Shown one piece after another: positions 23,819-42,537 of a stretch of DNA of 56,941 nt. Numbering within the stretch: position 1 is the first letter of the stretch; each line of letters begins with the position of its first letter. The translations under genes and the position numbers were made by a program. Location of the stretch: NCBI GenBank assembly GCA_008931825.1, contig QXVZ01025507.1:1-56941 (forward strand), in the 5' to 3' direction. This DNA comes from Phallusia fumigata (Eukaryota; Chordata; Ascidiacea; Phlebobranchia; Ascidiidae). The notes beneath the pieces are model-generated. The model was not told the DNA's origin. It ran no database searches and saw only the letters and a list, made by a program, of their open reading frames with translations.

Positions 23819-25060
23819 ATTTGCCTATGCTCCCATACCCCTCCCGGTTATACTAAATCCACCGATGTCTTTAAAACTAGCGCATTTCCGCAACGTCAAG
23901 GTTCCCGATCATTCTTAGTTACGCGNATTTGCCTATGCTCCCATACCCCTCCCGGTTATACTAAATCCACCGATGTCTTTAAAACTAGCGCATTTCCGCA
24001 ACGTCAAGGTTCCCGATCATTCTTAGTTACGCGAAAAGGGGCCGTCACCGCTTTAATTGTAGCACTGACGCTGATCCCCTAAGGGACCCCTTCATATCAC
24101 GTTTCGAGAATTGGCAAGTGCGTAACATTTCACAGGGCAGCGAAAATAAAGGCATGCTAAGCACGCTTATGACTGATAAAAATACCGTTAACTAAAAAAA
24201 TAAATACTGCCTTGCACACATGGGCTGGGAAATAGTCGACCTTCTACAATATTAGTAACATAACAACTGTGCAAATGTAGTAAAACACCAAGTTTTTGGC
24301 AACAAAATGAGAGTAGGTATAATGTGATGGCTACGACATGGGAGGAAATCACCTGACCGCGAACAAAAAAAACTCGTAATGGACACCACCGCATGAAGTG
24401 AGAAAAATAAACCAACGCCCTGCGGCAAAAGCAGTAACCGAAATGAACAGTAATTTAGCATGCGTTTTTGAGAGCGCCAAAAAGAGAAAATCCGCTGAAA
24501 TTTTGTCATTNTAAATCAACCGGTGTCTTTAAAACCAGCGCATTTCCGCAACGTCAAGGTTCCCGATCATTCTCAGTTACGCGAAAAGGGACCGTCACCG
24601 CTTTAATTGCAGCACTGACGCTGATCCTATGAGGGACCCCTTCATATCACGTTTCGAGAATTGGCAAGTACGTAACATTTCACAGGGCAGCGAAAATAAA
24701 GGCATGCTAAGCACGCTTATGACTGATAAAAATACCGTTAACTAAAAAAATAAATACCGCCTTGCACACATGGGCTGGGAAATAGTCGACCTTCTACAGC
24801 ATTAATTACATAACAACTGTGCAAATGTAGTAAAACACCAAGTTTTTGGCAACAAAATGACAGTAGGTATAATGTGATGGCTACGACATGGGAGGAAATC
24901 ACCTGACCGCGAACAAAAAAAACTCGTAATGGGCACCACCGCATGAAGTGAGAAAAATAAACCAACGCCCTACGGCAAAAGCAGTAACCGAAATGAACAG
25001 CAATTTAGCATGCGTTTTTGAGAGCGCTAAAAAGAGAAAATCCGCTGAAATTTTGTCATT
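23819..25060. repeat. redundant haplotype contig wedged between two overlapping contigs
   Basis: Contig 23927-24510 begins as a copy of 23819-23925 and continues as a copy of 24512-25060. The outer contigs already share about 71 bases (23855-23925 and 24512-24583). The middle contig adds no unique sequence, so the real locus is one copy. Confidence 0.8.
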
Positions 25061-25472
25061 ATTCTATAAACTTCCTTTTTTATTCCGCGAGGGATTGTAT
25101 GCAACAGTGATAAGCAAATCGCTATTTATATGCAACTTTTCGTTTTGTTCGTCATCAAGCACCAGTGCATACAACAAACACTGCGCAACTTCAACAATAG
25201 CAGTTAGTAGTTCCTTCCGTTGTTGTTTCGATCTCTGCCGCTCACAAACCGTCTAACACTTGAGCGGCGTAATTTATCAATGCGGTGGCGCAACCAATCG
25301 ATGCGGGAAGATACGAGGAAGCAAACAGCAAGTGTAAGTGACTCATCAGGCAAAAAACTGTAGCATTTTCCAGACTATCAATTAGATTGGACGTAACCAT
25401 ACGTACTTGCGTAATACTGATTGTCTCGTTGAGTTGACGTATGACCAAATCTGAAACCCATAGACTCTAGAA

Positions 25473-25724
25473 CAGTGTTTTTCTAACCGGGATGCCACGG
25501 CACACTTGGATGCTGTTTGGCGATCAATTTACTAGAATTGTTTTTTCACCTACTTATGTCTTAATAGGTATGACGGTGAGTCACGCTCGCAAAACAGACC
25601 GACTTGATTGGTGTCTTTCCCTAACAAATAAAACGCAAAAAGACAGCATACTTTATATTGTTCGTTTGAAAATTGCCTGTAAGCCGCTATGGGTGCCGCA
25701 AATCAAAATAGTTGGGAACCACTG
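25473..25724. mobile_element. non-autonomous hAT-like element, 252 bp
   Basis: Begins cagtgtttttctaaccggg with the atgccacggcacacttgg subterminal motif seen in many hAT MITEs, and ends gggtgccgc ... agttgggaaccactg. Flanks ctctagaa and ctctaaag are an imperfect 8-bp target duplication. The internal ORF carries no transposase motif. Confidence 0.65.
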
Positions 25725-28700
25725 CTCTAAAGACTGCAGATCAACTGAACATGCGCAAATTATAACTGCAAAGTAGAAGAATGTTATTAACAAGTGACTT
25801 AACTATATGTTGTCAACCACACGTCAAAATCATGCCAAGGCGATCTAAAGATGCTATTCGCCATGGTCAACGTCGTCTGAGGCACCTTAAAAGTGTTAGG
25901 GTAACTGATTTCTAGCAGAAAATCATATTGTTTTGTTTTTATGTAACGGGCAACAGATCCAACACACCATAAAAAGGTGATACTAGGTCCAATGACTTAG
26001 GAAAACATTTGAGAACAAGCAAACCAGCTAAACCAACTCAGGCGTGGTCCACGAGCGGTGGAATAATAAACAGACAGTAGGACAGAATTCCGAAACTTCC
26101 ACCGCAGTAAATATACTTAGAAACATGTTTGTTTTTACAGCGGAAAGGAAAACAAGCCAAACGACGCTGTGTTTGAGTTAGGCTAACTTGCAACATGCCT
26201 AAGCTCAACAAAACATCAAAACGAGTGAAAGGGTATGACGCACTCGCAAATCTGCCACTAAAGGTAAAATACAAATGCGTTTTAAGGCCAAGAAAAGAAA
26301 TCGATAAGCGTTTTCTCCTTGAGTGTGGCTGAAAATTTGGGACAAGGGCGACCAGCAATTTCGAGCAATCTTCCCTGACCGTGCGACCTTTGTTAGCTCC
26401 GGGGCTTGGACAGCTGTTGACTTCCAGCTTGCTAATGCTAAACTGAACCCAAGTAAAAAGATGGCTGGGTCAGGTTTACAAAACGAATACGCTGACTTGT
26501 TCCATTAGAAACAAACTAATAAATATGTAATGGCGAAAACAAGCACTGCTCTGGAATGGTACACTGCTGTGGAAATGGGAGTAAGAAAATAACGGCGAAG
26601 TCAATTACTTGCAATTCGAATACAGCCGTTTCACAAAACCCCAGCAATTCCGTCGGAGTCAAGGACAATGGGCAGGGAGGGTTCGGGCTATTTTTGATCC
26701 AAAACGTGTCCCCGTTAAACCGACAATTCTAAGACATACACTTGTTATTACACAGCAGTAATTACGACATAAGAGCCACATAATGTGCCAGTCAGAGTTT
26801 GCACCGGGCTCAGCTACTTGCACTTCGCACATCACTACAAACAACGGGTATAGTTATATCTAAACCAAAGCGGATAAAAATAATAACTGTGCGAACCTGA
26901 TTAAAACAATGTTTACAACTACAAAATTTAATTGATTTTTCAGAACTATTGATTTTAGATATTTCTGACACAACTGTGGGTAACAAATTTTGGAGTGGTA
27001 CGTTAGTAAACCTGTATTCAACTTGCAATATGTGCAATATTAACACCAACTCTTATTGCTAAACCAACAAGCCTACATTAAAAACACCAAATCAGCAGCG
27101 TTGAAAAGTGAAAGATGTTGTTGGTTGCTACATTACTGTAAACAAACATAGGAGTTAATCTCATTAGCATTACACTGACTAATGTCTTGCTGAACATTTT
27201 GACAGCCGACAGTTGCACGAGTTTGAACTTTTGCATCACCTCGCCCGTGATTATCAGTGCAAGATATTGTGGAAAAAACGCAAGATAGATTTCGGAGAGG
27301 CATCTACATCGGTCTAGCGTATCTGATTCGTCAAAACGATAAAACAAGCTAACCGAAGAATATTTGTCATAAAAGGTAGTTTTAAAACAGCCAGGTAAAC
27401 TCAACCCTGATCTCTGATGAAAGTTAGGAAAGACGCTTTTAGGTGTACACACCTCACTTTACTCATATTAAGGATATCAAACGAAATTTCCATATCTTCT
27501 CGCTTTCGAAACCCTTTTTTATGTGATCAAAACCCTTTCTGTAAAACAACTCAAATCGGAGTGCCTGCCATTCGTTTTAACTGCATTAATCACAAATTTT
27601 AGGATCAAAAAATACACTGAGGAATTCCTGTGCAGTCGTTTTCCACTGTCGAAGATTAAACGATCGATAAAAACCAAATCACATATGGGAAACACAGCGG
27701 TGAAAAACAACAAGTCAACACATTCTCTACTGCTGTTAAAAGTTTCGAGAATGAATTGACTGTGATAGACTGTACTCAATCTCCTTTCTTATTATTACTC
27801 AGTCAAAAAGCCTAAATCTGTACACACAGTGACACAGTATATGCTAAACGATGAATTCCAAGATCTCAAGATAACATAACTTCAAAGTAAGTAAACTTTG
27901 TAAACGTCACAAAATCAATATCGACAGAACCTGACCGTCCTTGATCATAGTAATGGTTGCGTGTTGTCATTTTAATCTGAAAAAAAAGGTAAACATACCT
28001 TCGTCAAAAAGATTATCAGAATGGAAACTATTTTAAAACAGCATAGAATGTTTTAATTCCTTATTCAACCGTGGTTCTCAGATTTCACGGATGTATTAAT
28101 CTATGGATGCAATACAATGCGAACAACCACCAATATAGTTCAGTGAATGTGCGCGGGGCTTCCACATAAAATCGCTTAATAAAGATCAAGGGTCATACCA
28201 CCTGGTCACCAACGCATTGTCCAATTACTGACAAGCAAATCTATGCCCTTCATGTTTACACATGTTTTGCCCTTGCAACGTTACAGACAATGCTATTGCC
28301 GCTCTGCACGGCCAGCACAATATCACTCATATGCAGGCGCTCACTGAACTCACAACAACGAAGTGGTATTCTGTAACCAATCAACGTTCGATGGTCCCCG
28401 ACATCTGCTTTCTTGGAATATTCCAGGACACATATCGATTTACAGACCTACTTCCACGCATATTCTGCGTGTGCTTGTGCAATCGATGTGGAGCTTTGCG
28501 AACTGACCGTCGGGACACGACAAAATAATAACGTCTGGACAAAGCCTGCTTGGAATCTAAAATCCCGTGGCATTAAACATGAAACAGATAGGAAACCTTT
28601 GGTGGCTATTAAAGCATATAATCTCGAAGAAAACCTAGTTGCTGGGATTTGGTCTTTTCTAGCTGGTAGATTTGTTACCACGCAAAAAATGTACGCATTG

Positions 28701-31700
28701 TAGGTATTCAGCTTCTAGGAGCAAATGCTTCACCTCAAACCAGGTTGCAGGTTTCGGCGTACCGGACAGGGTATATATTTTGCGAAGATGCAATTACGTT
28801 TCTACATTTTGCACTATACCGATAATATGATACATATAGCTCATACTTAATTCATAATCCTGATCCACGTTGCAACTTGCAACCTTACCTTACGGAACAA
28901 GCAAATTCTCATAAAACAGACAAGCCAACTGTCGGTAAAGCTTAAACTCTGTGCAACTAAACGCGGCCATGCAAGCAAATTTACAACCACCAGTTTGGCC
29001 TTGAATGACCCAAGCATCTCCGCGTTGCGGTACAAAGCAGCGATTAGCTCCTAAGTATAGGTTAGTAAAGTTTCATTTGCCGTCGATGGTTAGGCGTAAT
29101 GCTCCTGTGACTATATCCATAAGAACCTCGCACACTGCGTACACCAGTCATGTGTCGTTGTGCTGTCAGACTCTGGTAAAGTGATTCATACGATAGCGAC
29201 AGCCAGATGTATAATTGTTTGTTTATTGTGCAGCAACAAGTCGACAGAGTTTCAACTGTCTGCAGAAGTCACGCAATGTTTAGTTATAGTTCGACCAAAT
29301 ATGTACCAATGTGTTTGGCAAGGGTGATGAGCAGCTGCGGTGTTAGCTGTCCCGTGACGTTTTCTGCAGTTTAGAAAGGCGAGCACCATTAAAACGAATT
29401 AAAATATGTGGCCTAATTTTCCAGTACTGCAAACACAACTTCAGTACCATTATCATTTACAAAAATGGTAAAACCTGTGTAAGTGGAAACAAAGCTCTGG
29501 AATGCCATATTTTGTAAAGGTTACTTGCCATTCACCTTGGCATATTCTTGCCCTTAAAGGCGACATTACATGCGCGAAATGTCGTTTTGGTTGATCCCAC
29601 CGTTCTGTTCGGCCGTAACCTTGCGGCTTTCGGTGATCCGACAATCCGATCAAGGAAAGGTTGCTATCGATGTGGTAAGATAACACGGCGAGAAAACTAA
29701 TTGAAGGCGACTACGTAAAAAGGGTCCCCGGCGGCAAATTTCTATCGACCGTTTGCGCATAAAACATGCTTCAGTGAAGCCTGCGCAAGGCTGCTGTTTA
29801 AACATAAGCTCACATTGAACGTTTCGGTCTTGGGCTCGAGGCAAATAAACGTGGCGTTGAAGGATATTGATCTGCGGGCGCTGAGGCGATATTTTTATCG
29901 TTTAATGATCGGCGGAAGTCGTTTTTGCGTATCGACTCGCGTTTAGCGCGTATTGCAGCGAAATGGGCTGAAAACAAACACGAGACACAATACAGACAGC
30001 CGTGAGTCAACACCACGTTTACCGGTGCAAGTTAATACCCAGTGGAATTGGTTAAAACGAAAGTGGCATCCGCCGTAGCCCGTACCGCACCAGCTTAACG
30101 TGCGTAAAGCGCCTGTTATAAAGAAAAGGTAGAAGTTACCTTGGATATCTACATCGACACATTTTGATGCACACTTCAGCATGTTTTACACTACACTATT
30201 TCATTTCTGTCCAAGCATTCCTTTCATACAACTGTCACCGTATCTCCAATGGACTATGCAGCCATTCAATGTTACCGCAGAAATCAAACTAAACGGCCAC
30301 TGTGCTTGCCAGGACCTAACACTATGCAGCCATTCAATGTAACAATAATCGTTTAGAGTAACTGACAAAAGGAGAGAAGTTTGCCACTACGTTTTAAAAT
30401 CAGCGCTCGTCTTAGACGCTTAAGCAACTGAACATAAATTCACTGCAAAATTTCCCGAACCTTTTGGCTGCTTATGTCGACGGGTCAACGAGCGACAACC
30501 AAATTCAAAGAATTCGAGTTTGCAAACTTACTTCTGGCAGAACACGTAGCTGATTAATTGACAAGCGGGTCTCTGGAGATGCGGACATCCCATAACCTGT
30601 CGCAGCTCCACTTAGCGCTGTGCTAATGAGCTGACAGACAGGCGGATTTCGAGCCGACCGCCACATTCCCACAAGTAATCTGGCAAAGTGTTTTTAGGCC
30701 GCACCAACCAAAGGAGGGCGTTTGGCAAAATAATCCAAAGGTTTTCGTATTATGCTTTGTTTTTCAAGGAGTCGGTCACTATTCTTACAGTTCTATAACC
30801 CGTGTTATGATCCTAACTTTTAGGCAAAATTTAATGCTCGTTAACACAAATTGCGTGAGGCTAAAAGAAACATCAAAAAATCTGCCTCAAATTGCGGCTA
30901 CAAAGCGGAAAATGAAGCAGTCCCATAGTAATTTGGTTACAAAAACCCAATCTGCAATCTCCTCTCACTTTACTTCAGTCAAACAAGTAGCAAAATCGAC
31001 GAGGAAAATCAAGGAGGAAAATCAACACGGCAAATGGAACTAGCTTTTTCGGGCATTCGGCAGGTGTTCGTGGAAAGCGAGCGATTGTGACCAGAAATTA
31101 GAATCAATCGGACAGTGTCTAGATACCGGGGCAGCGGATTGGGTTCTGTACAAACAAACACTCGTTTATCGTTTATTTGGTTAACGGGATCCGAAAAGCC
31201 GGAAGGAGGGATTTTTGACAGGCGAACCAATTTGGATAGCAATGTTGCTGCAGCGGAATGACACAGCAAATAGTGATGTTGTTCGACCCAAATTTTTCGC
31301 CTTGTCGCACGCATTTCACCATCGATGAAACCAGGGGAAAGGTTGGATTTCACAACAATGCCAAAACCAACGACTTGAGGTTAATTGTTTTGATAATCAA
31401 GTGCCCAGGTCAAAAACGCGCCGGATTCATCATAACACAATTAACACATGACAAAGTGAGATAGCGTTTGTGACGCAGGTGGAGGTCTGACAATTAGCAA
31501 TACGCAGGGAAGCTGAAATCGAAATAAAAACAAGAGCGACCAAACGCAACCAACTGCCCGTCACCTGTCAAGGTCTGCAAAATCAAAACCAACAAGTTGC
31601 AATGAATTCGTCACACTTGAAAACGCTTTGGTGAATTTCCATCTACAGATGTGGTTGCAAGTTAAACATTAGCGGAGATAACACAATTTTTCTATTTTGG

Positions 31701-32454
31701 ATCTTACAATGTAACGCTCGTTAATTTGCGTTTAACGCCTGTGCTGTATGTAAAGTCCATCCGCTGCTTGGACATAAAGTCTAAACATCCGCTTGTGATT
31801 TTAATGTTATTGCCGTTTGCATAATTTCACCCATGCTATTTGCGCATGCATATATGATCCGCCACGTAGTCTTTGTAATAAATGTAACAAACTTAACAGT
31901 TTGAACTGCTGTCTAAAATTAGTACCAACCTGTCGGTCTAAACTAGTTTGCTTATGCAAACTATGGAAGCACATATTAAAGTATCTGGAGGCGCGGGGCT
32001 CAGATTGACGCTTTACCAACCACAGGCATTTGAGCCACGATGACGTATATGACCTTTTCTTATTTACGAGCAAGGAAAAGGTTTGAACAGGACTAACCTA
32101 TATGAAACAGCAACCAGGTGTCAATGATTAGCTACTGAGTTTTTACCAGAAGCCCACACATACTACATCATACGGCTTAGAAGAAAATAACTGAAAAAAT
32201 GGAAATCTGGCGACAAACTAGTGACGTCACGAAAGGAATATCATGACGGCCTCTAATCACTGCTGTTATCGTTGATCGAGTGTTTAGTTTAAATTCTGAG
32301 TTACAACGAGTTGACAAGATTAAACAACCACGTAACTTTGTAGGATGCTAAAATGGGATCGCTCTGTAAACACAACGAAGCTATATAGGGCAACACAGCA
32401 AGCTATGTAACAGCTCGCAACCCTTGTAAACGAGTGTTGTACAAGCACATCTGN

Positions 32455-32568
32455 GTAGGATGCTAAAATGGGATCGCTCTGTAAACACAACGAAGCTATA
32501 TAGGGCAACACAGCAAGCTATGTAACAGCTCGCAACCCTTGTTAACGAGTGTTGTACAAGCACATCTG
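32455..32568. repeat. unmerged overlap of adjacent contigs (copy of 32340-32453)
   Basis: About 114 bases are repeated across the 'n' at 32454, nearly identical (ccttgtaaacg against ccttgttaacg). Confidence 0.85.
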
Positions 32569-34585
32569 CATGTTATTACATTTCCTTGGCTGCAATAATC
32601 GCAAATAGATTTAACATGTTGCGTCAATTCGCCAATCCATACGCATTTGTCTACAGTACCGACGTTATGTAAGCAACAAATGATAATCTGCCCTTTTGTG
32701 AACATACTAATTCTGTTTGATGAAGGCAATAAGCTGATTGTATTTTTTGCTTTGGCTAGCGTTGGGCTGTGGCGCTGCCATTAACTGCAGTGGTCGGAAA
32801 TAGCTACATGTTTACAGCCCACATGCACATTTACCTCGGCCTGACTAAGTGCTATACGTTTGTTCCCTACGCAGTCATTACCGGCGTTTGGTCACTGCTT
32901 TAATCGTGCTGAGACAGCCCTAATGGACTAGCTCGGTTAAATGATTGACAAAAACGTAGAACGTGCTCTGTGTTAAAGCTATTAGGCACAATGAACGCCA
33001 AATGAGCTCTACCTGCTGCAGCTAAAAGTTTAGCATACCTGCTTGTGTAAACAAGTACGAGCCGGACAAAAGACCTCGTAAGAAACTATTAGGCATATCC
33101 GCCAACACAGCCAGCAACATCCCGTGTACATCAGAAGAGGCCTAAAGGCTGCTTACACCTCGCCACTTTCAAGCCAAGTTCACTAAAGCAAGCGACGAAC
33201 TGCGGTACAGCAGTCGATCCTGTAACAACAGCACGGGGCATGATTGATTACCGGGGCTGTCGTGACGATTCAGGCCGCATACTACAACGGGGAAGGATGA
33301 TCACTGTTGTCAACACAAAGCTTATAAGCGCAAGTCATTTCCATGTAAACAAACCTATACTATACGGGCACAGTGAATCGCAGCCCAATTCAGCAGCGGA
33401 CAACGCCCACGGTAGGTCAAATATCAGACCGAATACTGCTCTTCGGCTAAACTGCCGGTCGCTCAGTGAAGGCTGCCAATGACCAGGCCAGCGATGTGCC
33501 GGTCATGACAAACTCGCAATTAGCCTGTCACAAAAATCTGTCTATGCCCACAGACGCGCCGACAGCCCGTTGAGTTATTTCCGCGCATATTGTAATTTCA
33601 CTATAGCACGATGGCCTGAAGCGAAACAACGATTCTGTGCCTATTTTCAACAATGTCTGCGCAGCCGCGGTTCACGAATGGTATTTCCAATCCTACCTTG
33701 ATTTTAATGCGTCATGTAACTGCCGAGGACTTAGCCTGTGTGAAACGCGGGAGAAAATAACATAATCTGACACAGAAAACTTCAAATTACCATCTTTAGC
33801 CACAGGCAGAACAATCGCAAAATCGACAAAGCCTGTGGAAAATAAAAATCACTGGTGGTGACGGCAACAGAAAACTCACAAAACTTGCAGATCGCCTGAA
33901 TGGTGCTCGATCAAACGCGACGCAGCCAAGTCTGAAAATAAAACGACGCACGTTCATAGCACGTTTCTACACTCAAGTCTGCCAAACTCTCCCACTATCG
34001 GAAGCAAGGCCCGTTGCCATTCTCCATCTGGGCCTATTGTCCCGTAACGGAGGTTCCGCTCCGCTGGCAACGAGCAGTCATTTCTTTGTACAGACCGCCA
34101 GTCAGATTGTGTTTCATTCGCAACGCAGGACATCCTTGTTTCGTCGTGACACTGAAGCACACAGAGTGACTACGTTGGATATCAGTCACCGCATATATAT
34201 AATCGGGTATTGGTAATTTTTCGTGACTTAACAGAGAAGCGAAAAAAAGTAAGAAGTTATTGACTCATTCCACGCTTCGGAAACTTTCGTTCCCTATGCG
34301 TTGATTTGATGCCCAATCAACAAACGCAAAAGCTCAGCACATTAAACAATTCTGTTCTTCTGTGATGTATTGTAGATTGGAAACTTGATGCCTTGTCATA
34401 TATCGTCACAACAAAACATGTAAAAAATTCATCTTCATCGTTTTAAAACAGATGTAACAGGCCCTCCCAAATCAAGATCCTACAGACGTGATGAAGAAAT
34501 GAAGACCTTAACTACAGGTGTGCTAAACAAAACGTCGAAAAAGTCTATTAACCGGAATTAAAATACGACTATTATATTCAAACAA

Positions 34586-34700
34586 GGTTTTTTTTCACGG
34601 GGTTCAAACCCAGGACGATCCCGAGTAGCAACCCCTATCAGGTCTTTTTATGTCTGTATGTGGGTCGAGCGCCTCAGCCCTGTGGACCAAGCGTAGGCTT
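34586..34700 (-). mobile_element. tRNA-derived SINE, minus orientation
   Basis: Read on the minus strand it has an A-box-like region (tggtccacagggctgaggcgc, 34689-34669), a B box gggtttgaacccc (34611-34599) and an A-tail, the layout of a tRNA-derived SINE head with internal Pol III promoter. A second, more diverged copy in the same orientation lies at 55124-55225. Confidence 0.6.
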
Positions 34701-35060
34701 TCAATGCACCAGCAACTTTTTATCAGCAGCGTTACAGCGCCATCTAACGGAAATCAAATGGCTGGCTTACCTCAGTATCTTTTTATTTTTCAGCTGTCGG
34801 TATGTTTACCAATGAACAGGACGGGTAATTCGAAACTTACAATCAACAATTTTGCTGCATTTGCTGCTGAATGAGGTAAGTATGGTCATCAGATACATAC
34901 AAAAGCGATTTGGACGCAAGAGGGTTATCAGAACATGTGCAACCGATGCGGATATTGGATGGTACGTTCATAGAAACAAAGACATTTGAGAAAAAAAAAT
35001 TAATTGGCTGTAAAAGCGGCGACTAATCACATAATACAATACACAACAACAACAGTTTAC

Positions 35061-35539
35061 CTGAAAATGGTGATGGGGCGTCATGTATCCTTGATTATCA
35101 TAAGCGTAGGCGCTTATAGGCGACTGTTGGCAACGTTGCTGGTACGCCAAGTTCGCTCCCCAAAACTCCGTAGGAGCCGAAGCTATTTCGAAGGGAGTAA
35201 GAGTTCCATAACGCACCTCATTTGTACGTCGAATGTTTTCGTTAAATCCAACGAATTCTTCACTTTCGTTGCTGCAAAAGAACACGAAACAATTTCTTTT
35301 AGTCTATTTAATTACCAATGCAAATTTAGTTCGTCCGTGTTGCAGTTGACTTTTTTGTGAGTATATTTTGTAGCTTTTCGTTGTATAATGCGCAGCGTCA
35401 AAGTCAAAAAACGAAACTACAAAAACATTACGAGAAAAATAATGTAAATTTACCGGTCACTAGACGACGCTAGGGCTGCATCAATAAGGCTTTGTGCGGG
35501 GCAAATTGAGGATCGATTTTTCCTAAAAATCCACGGCAT
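35061..35539 (-). CDS. two 5' coding exons of an unidentified gene (possibly RGS)
   Basis: Exon 1, 35539-35454, starts ATG (MPWIFRKNRSSICPAQ) and ends SSSD plus two bases before gtaaat. Exon 2, 35271-35061, follows cttttgcag, begins with one base and stays open for 70 codons to a gtaaac donor. The phase 2 junction fits exactly. Exon 2 is rich in Gln, Tyr, Pro and Asn (LAYQQRCQQSPISAYAYDNQ, then a PHHHFQ end), as in disordered regions of regulatory proteins. No domain was recognised. It ends in phase 0. The cysteine-string exon of the RGS gene is open in phase 0 from 21205, so these could be its N-terminus across a 14-kb intron, but that is inference. Confidence 0.45.
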
Positions 35540-42117
<6,578 letters not shown>

Positions 42118-42154
42118 TATAAAAACGACATGCTCTTGTGAGGGGCCATTCAGT
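42118..42154 (+). promoter_or_regulatory. TATA box and initiator of the STMND1-like gene
   Basis: tataaaaa at 42118-42125 is followed about 30 bases later by an initiator-like tcagt (42150-42154). A plausible non-coding first exon ends at acgaag before gtaaaa (about 42261), with acceptors cttttccag and ttatttag just upstream of the ATG at 42538. This is sequence-pattern evidence only. Confidence 0.45.
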
Positions 42155-42537
42155 CCGTTGTGTGTCGGCTGTGTGTAAATCTTGTCACATGGTGTGTTGT
42201 CTTAACACAAGGAAATATACATCAATTTTGATCAGCTTGGAAGTTCACTTTTTAAACTACGAAGGTAAAAATTAAGTGACATGTATTTCTGTTTTTGTAA
42301 CACTTCTCAAACCCAAGACTAAAAAACAATTAAGTCTCAGAAAAGAGTAAAGTTTAAAAAATAGGACGGTTTTAGAACTTGCTCTAAATGATTTTAGATG
42401 TTTTTAATCTTTGTTCTCTTGTGGTAATTTTGGTTTAGTTTAGCCAACATATCATGTTATGTTTTGTATTGTAAAGTACACTTAAAGTACAAAAAACTTA
42501 GCAATATTGGCTTTTCCAGATTATTTAGGCAAACACA

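Larger units (their letters stand above)
21206..35060. other. long gene-poor stretch
   Basis: No coding exon could be assigned in about 13.9 kb. It may be intron of a long RGS transcript if the exons at 35061-35539 belong to that gene, otherwise intergenic. It contains contig joins at 21624, 23500, 23926, 24511 and 32454 with duplicated flanks, a hAT-like MITE (25473-25724) and a tRNA-derived SINE (34586-34700). A 22-base direct repeat (actatgcagccattcaatgt) lies at about 30255 and 30321. The few ORFs over 100 codons lack motifs and splice context. Confidence 0.5.

Noticed and set aside
30600..30680. tRNA-like stretch on the minus strand (agctcattagcacagcgct)
   Set aside because: An A-box-like sequence is present, but no convincing B box or cloverleaf could be formed.
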